NCBI GenBank assembly: GCA_964655935.1
Contig: CAZZNY010000003.1
Location: 1 to 64,000 of the forward strand
From: CAZZNY01 sp964655935
GTDB taxonomy: Bacteria; Patescibacteriota; Gracilibacteria; BD1-5; UBA2023
DNA: 64,000 nt
Direction: 5' to 3'
Part shown: positions 49,915-58,318 of the stretch, piece by piece
Layout: every line of letters begins with the position of its first letter
Numbering within the stretch: the stretch's first letter is position 1
Made by a program: the position numbers and the translations under genes
The notes under the pieces: generated by a model
What the model saw: only the letters and a program-made list of their open reading frames with translations
Databases searched by the model: none
Told to the model about the DNA's origin: nothing

Positions 49915-51273
49915 TTACATGACGATTACTTTCTCATTCATAAATACTTTCAGTCCATGTTCTGCGAGTTCTTTTCCGTAACCGGATTTTTTGATTCATC
50001 CGTATGGAAGGAAAGCATAGCTGGTCACGACTTTATTCAGTGCGATATTGCTTGCTTCGATTCTTGCGGCAGTTTTTTTCAGAAGTTCCATATCATCTCC
50101 GTAGATACTACATCCAAGACCGTATTCTGTATCGTTTGCAAGAGCGACGGCTTCTTCGATGTTTTTTGCTTTCATAATCGGAGCGATCGGACCAAATACT
50201 TCTTCGCTCCAGACGATCATATCTTTCGTCACATCCGTGAGAATCGTCGGTTCGAAAATATAGCCTTGTTTCCCGATTTTTCCACCGAGAGCAATTTTTG
50301 CTCATTTTCCTACGGCGTCAGATACGAAGTTTGCCATATCATTTTGTGCTCATTTTTTCGCGAGTGGTCAGATATCTGTCGATGGATCGAGCGGATCTCA
50401 GACTTTAAGTGCCGCGACCTTTTCTGTATATTTTTGTACGAAAACATCGTGAAGATGCTCAAGAACGATGAATCGTTTCGCGCTGTTACATTTTTGTCCA
50501 GCATTCGAAAATCGTGCTTTTACTGCTTCCGAAGCGACGAAATCCATATCGCTATGATCGAGTACGATGAATGGATCACTTCAGCCAAGTTCAAGAACAG
50601 AAGGTTTGAGATATTGTCCTGAGAGTTTTCCGATTTCTCGTCCGACACTGACGCTTCCAGTGACATTCGCTCAGATGACGAATGGATGACTGATGATGAA
50701 TTCCGTCGCATCGTGTGGAAGAAAAAGATTCGTATACACACCCTGCGGAAGTCCAGCTTGAAGAAATAATTCTTCGAGTTTGAGAGCTACAAGCGGAACA
50801 TTTGATGCGTGTTTCATAAGAACGACATTTCCAGCGAGAAGATTCGGAATAACAGAACGAAGTACTTGATTGAATGGATAATTCCATGGCATAACAGAGA
50901 AAATAACTCCGAGCGGTTCGTAGGTAATAACGGCGTTCATTTTTCCATCGTTCACTTCTTTATCAGCGATAAGAGATGCTGCATTGTCACAGAAAAAATC
51001 GATATTTGAAGCTGATTTTTTGACATCTCAGAGTGCGTCTTTTATGGGCATTCCCATTTCGATCGCATCAAGACGAGCGAGATTATCTACATCTGCGACC
51101 ATAAGGCGAGCGAGATTTCGCATGATGTCTGATCGCTCGGCGATAGTTTTATTTTTCCAGATCTGAAAAGCTTTGTGAGCTTCTTCGATTTTTTGTACGA
51201 TTTCCGCATGGGAAATATGTGGCGCTTCGAAGTTCGTTTCGAGCGTGTAAGGATTTTGTGATTTTACTGACAT
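49915..51273 (-). CDS. Aldehyde dehydrogenase, succinate-semialdehyde type (452 aa)
   Basis: NAD(P)-dependent oxidation of an aldehyde to an acid. Landmarks: VIFSVMPWNYPFNQVLR, VLMKHASNVPL (cofactor Lys), catalytic Glu in VLELGGSDPF, catalytic Cys in FSNAGQKCNSAKRF, WSEEVFGPIAPI, and the terminal PYGGIKKSGYGKEL. The nearest families are YneI/Sad and GabD-like enzymes; the substrate is not certain. Three TGA codons are Gly. No other gene of an aldehyde pathway is adjacent. Confidence 0.9.
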
Positions 51274-51326
51274 GGGAGAAAAAGTTTAAAGTTTAAAGTT
51301 CAAAGTTTAAAGTGTTGTATGGTTAC

Positions 51327-51398
51327 GTCATCCCGGAATTTTCTGGAAGAATAAGGATTTCGGAGTATATGAAGATTTTCCAGAAAATATCTGGGATC
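51327..51398 (+). repeat. Dispersed repeat family R3, copy 2
   Basis: GTCATCCCGGAATTTTCTGGA...TTCCAGAAAATATCTGGGATC, an inverted pair with a 25-base centre. The spacer 51274-51534 also holds a second CGGATGACG-like fragment; no gene. Confidence 0.7.
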
Positions 51399-51534
51399 TA
51401 TTTTAAAAAAATCTAGAAAAGTATTTTTTTGTAACAAGGACAAGTAATTATGGATCCCGGATCTACACTAGCGCTGCGTCCGGGATGACGTGCTTATTTT
51501 CCTATCCCGCTATTCTACTACCCAGCTATTCTAT

Positions 51535-52269
51535 CTATCCCACTTGTGTTCATTCCTCGATAATTTTCATAAATCTTTGTGGATCGAGGCTGGCTCAGCC
51601 GACGAGAAGGCCATTTATATTTGGCTTTGACATATATTCGCGTGCGTTTGTCTCGTTTACGGATCCACCGTAGATAATGCGAGTTTTGTCATTCTGGAAA
51701 AATGTTCGAATGAAATCATGAACATCAGCAGCATATTCTGGAGTAGCTGATTGCCCCGTTCCTATCGCCCAGACTGGTTCATATGCGATATCGATCATTT
51801 CGAGATTTTCGATTCCTTCGAGTCATTCGATAAGCTGGATTTTGATCGCTTCTTTTGTGAGTCAGAGATTTTTTGTCTTGAGATCTTCTCCGACACAAAG
51901 TACTGGACGGATTCCGTTCGCGATCGCTGCTTTTATTTTTTTATTAATAGTATCATTCGTCTCATGGAAGTAGGCTCGGCGTTCGGAATGTCAGATAAGC
52001 ACATATGTACAACCAAGTTCTTCGAGCATTTTCGGAGAGACTTCTCCCGTGTAAGCTCAAGAATCTTCGAAGTGCATATTTTGTGCCCCAAGATCGACGC
52101 AAGAGTCTTTTATAAGTTCTGAAGCGATGCCAAGGCCAGCAGTGACAGGAGCGATAAATACATCGGTATTTGTAAAACAAGAATATTGATCGGTGAATAT
52201 TTGAATATATTCAGAAAGCTCTTTCATAGATTTATTCATCTTGAAGTTGGCTCATATAAGATATTTCAT
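51535..52269 (-). CDS. tpiA: Triosephosphate isomerase (244 aa)
   Basis: Interconverts DHAP and glyceraldehyde-3-phosphate. N-terminal LIGANFKMN with the active-site Lys, GHSERRAYF with the catalytic His, AYEPVWAIGTGQSA with the catalytic Glu, and GGSVNETN/INGLLVGGASL phosphate-binding loops. Four TGA codons are Gly, including those in LIGANFK and VGGASL, both invariant. Length is normal; the true stop is TAG at 51535. Confidence 0.96.
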
Positions 52270-52423
52270 AAGTGTTTATTATTTTTAAAGTAGGCACATC
52301 ATATGAGTAATGAGACTAAGAAGCAATAAAAAAAATTAGGCTGGATATTTTTTCGCGGAAAAGTAGAATGGGGAAAGTGGAACAGATAGAATAGCTGCGT
52401 AGTGGAATAGAAAAAATATGTAC

Positions 52424-52494
52424 GTCATCCCAGAATTTTCTGGATATCATAATTTCCGAAGTTACAGAAAACTTTCCAGAAAATATCCGGGATC
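52424..52494 (+). repeat. Dispersed repeat family R3, copy 3
   Basis: GTCATCCCAGAATTTTCTGGA...TTTCCAGAAAATATCCGGGATC. Directly followed by R1 (52539) and R2 (52697): an R3-R1-R2 array filling most of the 535-base gene-free stretch 52270-52804. Confidence 0.75.
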
Positions 52495-52538
52495 TTCCGC
52501 TGTTTCTAAAAACTATAGAAAAGAGGAGAATATTTTAC

Positions 52539-52676
52539 ATACTTTTGTAACCAAAAGTACCAAAAGTTTTGAAAGAGGAAAAACTCGCAGACATCGCTTT
52601 CGCTCTTCATCTGCACGACTCTCAGCCTGCGGGAGACAGTTTCCTCTCTCAAGCTCTCTCATTATCTCCTATTTTT
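52539..52676 (+). repeat. Structured dispersed repeat R1, copy D
   Basis: TACTTTTG-TAAC-CAAAAGTA hairpin; outer stem GAAAGAGGAAA / TTTCCTCTCTC; inner GCAG...CTGC pair. Preceded by AGAAAAGAGGAGAATATTTT, shared with copies C and F. Confidence 0.8.
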
Positions 52677-52696
52677 AGCAGTTGTGATAATTATTT

Positions 52697-52785
52697 TGTC
52701 ATTCTGAGCTTGCGAAGAATCCCTTATAGATGAGTTTAGTGATTCACTCGAGTACAAGGGATCCTTCGTTTCACTCAGGATGACA
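52697..52785. repeat. Palindromic dispersed repeat R2, copy 5
   Basis: TGTCATTCTGAG-GCGAAGAATCCCTTATAG left, AAGGGATCCTTCG-CACTCAGGATGACA right, just before the SanA gene. Confidence 0.85.
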
Positions 52786-52804
52786 TACTTATAAAATTTG
52801 TTTT

Positions 52805-53473
52805 ATGAATTTCAATTTTAAAAACATTCTTTCCAAAAAAATAAAAATATTCCTACTTATTTTGCTTGTAGGAATTATTTTCTGTACTTCAATTCGATGA
52901 TATATTGTCGATTCGAGTGAGAGCTATATTTATTCCTCTTTAAGCCAAGTTTCAGCTAAAAAAGTCGGGATTGTGCTTGGTGCAAGAGTGTTTCCTGATG
53001 GTCGAGTTTCTGATGTGCTTGCGGATCGACTTTTGAGTGCTCGGGATGCTTATAAGATGTGAAAAATTCAGATTTTTCTGCTTTCTGGCGATAATTCCAC
53101 TGCTCACTATAACGAAGTCGAAGCCATGAAACAATATCTCGTCAGACAATGAATCGGAAGTGATGCAATCGTGCTCGATTATGCGGGATTCGATACGTAT
53201 GACACGATGTATCGGGCGAAAGAAATTTTCGGTGTAAAAGACGCGGTGATTTTCACACAAGATTTTCATCAAAATCGTAGCGTTTACACCGCGCGTTCGC
53301 TCTGACTTGATGTCGTCGGATACATATCAGACAGACAGGGGTATATCGGTATGAATTATCTGAGGTTTCGAGAGTTTTTCGCGAGCTTAAAAGCGTTCGG
53401 AGATACGAATATCTGGCATTCAGATCCGAAATTTCTCGGGAAAAAAGAAATAAGCGTCATTACTTTGAAATAA
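52805..53473 (+). CDS. SanA/YdcF-like DUF218 membrane protein (222 aa)
   Basis: One N-terminal helix (KIFLLILLVGIIFCTSI), then a DUF218 domain: VGIVLGARVFPDGRVSDVLADRLLSA, IFLLSGDNS, EAMKQYLVRQGI, DYAGFDTYDTMYRA, VFTQDFH-like FTQDFHQNRSV and FFASLKAFGD. SanA of enteric bacteria affects envelope permeability and vancomycin resistance. Four TGA codons are Gly. Its stop (TAA, 53471) touches the stop of the convergent TetR gene. Confidence 0.85.
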
Positions 53474-53995
53474 TTATTTTACAAAAAATAGTTCTTCTAC
53501 TTCGCCTGCTATTTTATCAGGAGATTTCGGGAGACAATATCCATCGATACAGTTTTCTGCGGCGAGTTTTTCGAGGAGTGTAATGAGGAGATAGATTCTT
53601 GTATCATTTTCTACGTGCGAACGAAAATGGTCCATGAGTCGAGTGTAGACATCGTTTTTATATTTGCTGACAAGAGTGCGAAGTATCCGATCTTCACAGA
53701 AACCTTTTTGGAATGCGATTCCGAAGAGGTTTTTTGTCTCAGATGGAAACGTAAGATACCAGAGAATCGTTTCTCGCGGATTTTCGCGTTCGAGTATCTT
53801 CCCGAGTGCACTCAAAAAATTCTTCGCAGAATAAGTGATAACTTCTTCGAGAAGTGCTTGTTTGTCAGTGAACCAGTGGTAGAGGCTTGGTGTCTGAATA
53901 CCGAGAACCCGAGCGACACTGGAAAGTTTTACATCTGATTGGCGTTTACCGAAGAAGAGTTTTTCGGCTGCTTCGAGAATATCATTTTTAGTCAT
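53474..53995 (-). CDS. TetR family regulator (173 aa)
   Basis: N-terminal helix-turn-helix NDILEAAEKLFF, SDVKLSSVARVLGIQTPSLYHWFTDKQALLEEV, then an all-helical domain ending with NCIDGYCLPKSPD. Similar in size and C-terminal Cys pattern to the efflux-locus TetR at 13091. Start at ATG ending at 53995, residue 13 of a longer open frame. Target unknown; no palindrome like 9762 was seen nearby. Confidence 0.85.
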   Translation of the reverse strand: MTKNDILEAAEKLFFGKRQSDVKLSSVARVLGIQTPSLYHWFTDKQALLEEVITYSAKNFLSALGKILERENPRETILWYLTFPSETKNLFGIAFQKGFCEDRILRTLVSKYKNDVYTRLMDHFRSHVENDTRIYLLITLLEKLAAENCIDGYCLPKSPDKIAGEVEELFFVK

Positions 53996-54014
53996 ATTTT
54001 GAAAATTAATACAA

Positions 54015-54449
54015 TTAATATTCTTGCTCAATTATTTTTAAAATTTCTTCTTTTGAGTATTGGTTGCCAACTTGAATAAGAAGATAATTCTTTTCCTCTT
54101 TGAAAATTAAATCGTTTGTGCAGTGAAGTCAATAAAAGATCATTTCATTGATATCTTCGTGTGAGGTGGTAGATACAAAGTTATCATCATTTTTATTGCC
54201 CTGCATTTCTCATTGTACATAAATATGATCCGCTTCCATGTCCCAGGAATCACGATTACATCATCAGACTAAGAAATACTTACAATCATTATTTATGAAA
54301 TGCTCAATGAGTTTTTCATCAATAAATCATTCGAGATTATTCCATATCATTCAAACAAAAGGCTTTTCGAAAGGAAAATCCATGAGTCGTTTATCTGGAT
54401 ACTCAGAATACCAAATAATATTATTTTGATGTCTTATTATTGCTTCCAT
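54015..54449 (-). CDS. Hypothetical protein (144 aa)
   Basis: Unrecognised soluble protein with acidic character and conserved-looking islands FPFEKPFVGMIWNNLEGFID, CKYFLVGGCNRDSWDMEADH, VSTTSHEDINEMIFYGLHC and EEILKIIEQEY. The pattern (C-x-Y-x-L-x-G-G-C...W) resembles small immunity-like DUFs, but no toxin partner is present. Six TGA codons are Gly. Located upstream of tetR on the same strand. Confidence 0.65.
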
Positions 54450-54521
54450 GTTTGGTAGATAATTTTTGTTAGTATATATATATCGAAGAGAAAGGCAAAA
54501 TATTGAATATTGTTGTTTTAC

Positions 54522-54661
54522 ATACTTTTGTAACCAAAAGTACCAAAAGTTTTGAAAGAGGAAAAACTCGCAGACATGGCTTTTGCTCTTCATCTGCACG
54601 ACTTGCATGCTGCTCAAACAGTTTCCTCTCTCAAGCTCTCTCATTTTCTCCCGTTTCTTGG
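54522..54661 (+). repeat. Structured dispersed repeat R1, copy E
   Basis: TACTTTTG-TAAC-CAAAAGTA hairpin, outer stem GAAAGAGGAAA / TTTCCTCTCTC. Occupies most of the 310-base spacer before thioredoxin. Confidence 0.8.
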
Positions 54662-54759
54662 TTTTGTTGTAAGACATAAATGACTCTCTAATTTTTCCTC
54701 TTGAGAATTAGGGAATGGGGAGTTATAGTGTACATGCTTATTTAATAATTATATTTTTT

Positions 54760-55089
54760 ATGTCTGCTATAAAACAAATTAATGATGCGAATTTCTGGGC
54801 TGAAGTCGCGGCTACGAAGGTTTCTCTTGTTGATTTTTGGGCACCTTGGTGTGGTCCGTGTCAATATATGTGAGTGATTCTCGAAGATCTCGTAAAAAAA
54901 GTTGGCTCGGATGTAAGTATTCTGAAACTGAATGTCGATGAGAATGCAATGATACCGAATTCTTTCGGTATCCGAGGAATTCCGACGATGATCATTTTTA
55001 AAGATGGAAAACAAGTTGAGACACTTGTCTGAGCAAGAGATGGAGCGGAGATTCTCGCGAAACTTGAGAGTTTTCAGAAAGCCGCTTAA
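54760..55089 (+). CDS. trxA: Thioredoxin (109 aa)
   Basis: Disulphide reductant. Active site VDFWAPWCGPCQYMG at about residues 24-38, the cis-Pro block GIRGIPTMIIFKDGKQV and the ILKLNVDEN strand are standard. Two TGA codons are Gly (YMGVIL, LVGARDG, the latter at the conserved GA position). Length matches E. coli TrxA. No thioredoxin reductase seen nearby. Confidence 0.95.
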
Positions 55090-55104
55090 TATATTCAATA
55101 ATAT

Positions 55105-55177
55105 GTCATCCCAGAATTTTCTGGACAGTAAAAAATACCGAAGTTACGAAAGTTATTCCAGAAAATATCCGGGATCT
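55105..55177 (+). repeat. Dispersed repeat family R3, copy 4
   Basis: GTCATCCCAGAATTTTCTGGA...TTCCAGAAAATATCCGGGATC. Followed directly by R1 copy F, the same R3-R1 order as at 52424. Confidence 0.75.
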
Positions 55178-55221
55178 ACCTCTGTTTTTCTTGAGCTCTT
55201 AGAAAAGAGGAAAATATTTAC

Positions 55222-55360
55222 ATACTTTTGTAACCAAAAGTACCAAAAGTTTTGAAAGAAGAAAAACTCGCAGACGTAGCTCTTGCTCGTCATTTGCACG
55301 ACTTTCAGCCTGCGGGAGACAGCTTCCTCTCTCAAACTCTCACATTTTCTCTCGCTTTGT
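55222..55360 (+). repeat. Structured dispersed repeat R1, copy F
   Basis: TACTTTTG-TAAC-CAAAAGTA hairpin; stem arms GAAAGAAGAAA and CTTCCTCTCTC with a few mismatches; inner CTCGCAG / CTGCGGGAG pair as in copy D. Confidence 0.8.
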
Positions 55361-55382
55361 GGAGATGTTTGCTATTTTTCTT

Positions 55383-55814
55383 TTAAACCAATGAAAAATC
55401 AAGCAAAAACTTTGTTGCATCTGAGATTTTTGGAAGTTCTGCAATTTTTTCACGACTCATGAAATCGATCGAACGATGTTTTGTTGGCTCCGCATTCGTG
55501 ACAGTTCCGGTATAGGAAAGAATCTCGAATATATGAGTTTTGATTCGGATTTTAATCCCATCGTAATCATAGATTCATTCGCAGGTACCGAGTATTTTTA
55601 TTTCTTGCGCTTCGATTCCATGTTCTTGTTGCATCTCTTCTTTTACTTTTTCTTCCTTATTTTCTCCAGGTTTCAATTTTCAGATTGGAATGGTAAAAAA
55701 ATCTAGCTTTATATGATCTTGTATGAGAAATTCTCATTTTTCATTTCGTAAAACAACTCAGATTGCATCGCGAGTTTCTAGGTCTTCTTGAGTGAATCGG
55801 CTTTCTGTGTTCAT
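55383..55814 (-). CDS. Nudix hydrolase with degenerate Nudix box (143 aa)
   Basis: The Nudix box region GKLKPGENKEEKVKEEMQQ followed by EHGI keeps the Gly, the first Glu and the terminal E-x-G, but the box Arg is Glu and one catalytic Glu of the EE pair is Gln. The strand order around it (GVVLRNEKGEFLIQD, IRIKTHIFEIL) is Nudix. It may bind rather than cleave its nucleotide. Three TGA codons are Gly (AIGVVL, NEKGEF, PIGKLK, the last being the invariant box Gly). Confidence 0.72.
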
Positions 55815-56157
55815 AAGAAAAAGAAATTATATATCCGCGATATTGTAGTAAAAAATCATGCAAGTTCAATAGTTTGTAATATTTTGTAAGTATGAAAAAC
55901 TTATTTGCAATTCCAAATATTTTATTACAATTGCTTTAGAAATTAACTTTTTGATCATGTCGCACAATTCTTCTTTCTTCTTTTTCTTTACTTTGCGCAA
56001 GTAGGGGAATTGTTTCTTGTAAATAAAATTACAAACCTCTACTTGAAAACAAGTGGAGGTTTTTTATAACTATATTTTTATGATAAAAAGCTCAATTCTC
56101 AAATTCTATCTTTATGTACGGATTTTGTATTGTGCGTTTTGAAGATGTTAATAATTG
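55815..56157. other. Long intergenic region with possible small RNA
   Basis: No protein gene. Contains TTGCAA-N15-TACAAT (55905-55931), then an ACAATTC...GAATTGT pairing across 55966-56013, a CAAGTAGG-rich segment and a strong terminator (56032-56066). This layout (promoter, pairing, terminator, no ORF) is what an expressed small RNA would show; no known RNA family was recognised. Confidence 0.3.
56032..56066 (+). terminator. Free-standing terminator
   Basis: AACCTCTACTTG-AAAA-CAAGTGGAGGTT stem with one mismatch and six T; no coding gene ends here. Confidence 0.8.
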
Positions 56158-56251
56158 TGTCATTCTGAGGCGATAGCCGAAGAATCCCTTATAGACGAGT
56201 CTAACAATATCCTTGAGTATAAGGGATTCTCACGCTACGCTCAGAATGACA
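56158..56251. repeat. Palindromic dispersed repeat R2, copy 6
   Basis: TGTCATTCTGAGGCGATAGC-GAAGAATCCC left, AAGGGATTCTCACGCTACGCTCAGAATGACA right, 34 bases before pheS. Confidence 0.85.
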
Positions 56252-56285
56252 AAGATCGTATTTTTACTTTTTATCAAAATTACTT

Positions 56286-57431
56286 ATGAAAAACTCAATT
56301 AAAGCTTCTCAAGATGAGCAAAATCTGCTCATAGAAACACTTCGAACACGTGGCGATATCGATGCGCAGCGTATACTTCGATATTACGACATGCCTGATC
56401 TCACTCGTACTCCAGGGAATCCGGTATATCTTGCGATCGAAGCGATTACGAATATTCCTCGATACAAAGAATTTGATATTATTGAAACTCCGGAAGTGGT
56501 TGGAGTCTATGAGACATTCGATCTTTTCGGATTCTCTGAGAATCATCCAGCCCGTAGTCACTCGGATACATATTATGTGACCGAAGATCGCATCATGCGA
56601 ACACACACGACTGTGGCTTGGTATTATTATCTGACGCGACCAGAGATTCGGGCAGAGCTTGAAAAAGTCGGACATATCTGAACTCTGAGCCATGGAAAAG
56701 TATATCGAAAAGATGAGATTGATCGATCTCATATGAATGTGTTTCATCAAATTGATGGTTTCTATATCTGTGAAAAATCACAAAAAATTATCGGAAAACC
56801 AGAATTAGTTGAAGTTCTTGTGGAACTCGTGCAGTCAATATTTGGTACGGATGTGGAATATCGCATTGGAGACGACACATTTCCGTATACTGATCCGTCG
56901 GTCGAGATCGAAGTAAAAGTCGGAGATCGTTGGCTCGAGATTCTCTGAGCCGGAGTTATCAAGTGAGAGGTTCTCGATAACCTCGGAATCGATAGTTCTC
57001 GATACAATGGTTGGGCGTACGGACCTGGAATCGAGCGAATCGTGATGGCAAAAATGAATATTCCGGATATTCGTCTGGTCTGGTCGAAAGATTCCCGCGT
57101 GACACGACAGTGGGGAAGTCTCGATCATCAATACGAGGAAGTGAGTAAATATCCATCGACTTACCGAGACATTTCGTTCATTATAGATGCAAGTGTAAGT
57201 TTAAATGATTATTATGCGATTATTCAAGACATTGCTGGAAATTTAGTCGAAGAAGTTGTGCTTCTTGATCGATATGAAAATGAGGCCAAATTCTGAGTCG
57301 GAAAAGTAAGCTATACATGGCGCATTAATTATCGAAGTATCGAACGAACACTGGAAAATGCGGAAGTAAATGAAATACAATTAGAGATTAGGGCTAAGAC
57401 CGAAAAAATGCTTTGAGCGGTACTGAGATAA
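56286..57431 (+). CDS. pheS: Single-chain phenylalanyl-tRNA synthetase, mitochondrial type (381 aa)
   Basis: Charges tRNA-Phe. Catalytic class II core at about 40-290: SHSDTYYVT, motif 2 IMRTHTTVAWYYYL, VFHQIDGFYI, and motif 3 GWAYGPGIERIVMAKMNIPD with IRLVWSKDSR. It lacks the N-terminal coiled coil of bacterial PheS and is fused to a C-terminal ferredoxin-fold anticodon-binding domain (YPSTYRDISFIID, LVEEVVLLDRYE, INYRSIERTLENAEVNEIQ). That is the architecture of monomeric mitochondrial PheRS (FARS2), not the usual alpha2-beta2 enzyme. No pheT follows. Five TGA codons are Gly, one in ILGAGVIKGE. Confidence 0.9.
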
Positions 57432-57483
57432 AAATTTAATCCTCTTTTTTTCCGTTTTTTTCTTTTGGCTTATTTTTATAGTA

Positions 57484-57522
57484 CTACAGGTTTTATTGCT
57501 AGCTTTTTAGAACCTGTATTAT
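57484..57522. repeat. Inverted repeat between pheS and the Nudix gene
   Basis: TACAGGTT...AACCTGTA arms around a 20-base centre; no T tract, so role unclear. Confidence 0.4.
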
Positions 57523-57539
57523 TTCTTGATAGAATACTT

Positions 57540-58223
57540 ATGTGATTGGAAAAACTACCATTTGTTCCTGCGGTTATTGATTATGAGTGTCAGATTATTA
57601 ATGATTTAACCAAAAAAGTTGCCAAACAAGCGGATGAGATTATCGATATTTTTAATAAAACTGATACTCAAGACGGAGGAATGTTTTTGAAGAAAAAATG
57701 AAGTATGGAAAAAGACGAAGCTCATGAAAAGTGAGAACTTCATCTTACGACTCATGTATGGCTGTATAATAGTATATGAGAAATTCTCATCCAAAAACGT
57801 GCACAAACCGTTCAGATTTACCCTGGATTACTGTTTCTTTCCGCTGGTTGACATATACAGTCCTGAGAGACGATAGAAGAAGGAACCGTTCGGGAAGTTG
57901 CTGAGGAAATTGGTCTGAAGATTGATATGGATAATCTCCTTGTGATTGATGAAGAGTATAAGAATATTTTAGGGATGACTGGTGATATTCCTTGGCATAA
58001 CCACGAACTCTCTCGTATATATATTGCAAAATATGAAGGAGATTTTTCTAAGTTAGAAAGACAAGAATCGGAAGTAGAAAAACTTGTAACAATGCATATA
58101 GACGATTTTGAGAAAGAATTATCAGATTCTGAGTTATCGAAGAAATTCGTTCCAAAGAAGAATGATTATTATTCAAAACTTATTTCGGCAATTCGATCTG
58201 CAATAACGAAAGAATCAAAATAA
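57540..58223 (+). CDS. Nudix hydrolase (227 aa)
   Basis: A complete Nudix box GHIQSGETIEEGTVREVAEE followed by IGL at about residues 105-127; both box Gly (GH and SGE) are TGA codons. It has an N-terminal helical extension of about 60 residues with many Lys/Asp, then TTHVWLYNSIGEILIQKRA. Downstream WHNHELSRIYIAKYEG resembles Nudix proteins of the IPP isomerase-like or ADP-ribose type. Substrate unknown. First gene of a run with the GHMP-kinase fusion and NACHT gene. Confidence 0.85.
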
Positions 58224-58257
58224 TACATAAGAATTATCTGCTTCCATAAAAGACTTC

Positions 58258-58285
58258 TTGACTTTCTGGGGTTTTTTTCTATTCT
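58258..58285 (+). promoter_or_regulatory. Possible promoter of the GHMP gene
   Basis: TTGACT, a 16-base spacer and TATTCT, in the 95-base spacer after the Nudix gene. Confidence 0.4.
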
Positions 58286-58318
58286 TTTCTCGAATACTCG
58301 CTAACCCTGTTTAGTAAC

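Noticed and set aside
50108..50305. Arg/Ser-rich ORFs antiparallel or out of frame to ALDH, enolase and others
   Set aside because: Shadow frames of strongly supported genes.
52812..53272. Minus-strand ORF opposite the SanA gene
   Set aside because: SanA motifs on the + strand are clear; the antisense frame has no family features.
54351..54677. 108-aa minus ORF starting in R1 copy E
   Set aside because: Its N-terminal half is R1 sequence; the real gene starts at the internal ATG ending at 54449.
30505..55360. CRISPR array interpretation of the repeats
   Set aside because: R1, R2 and R3 copies are kilobases apart, have no regular spacers and no cas genes nearby.
58258..58285. Terminator after the Nudix gene at the GGGGTTTTTTT run
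   Set aside because: A T run exists but no convincing stem precedes it; listed only as a possible promoter.
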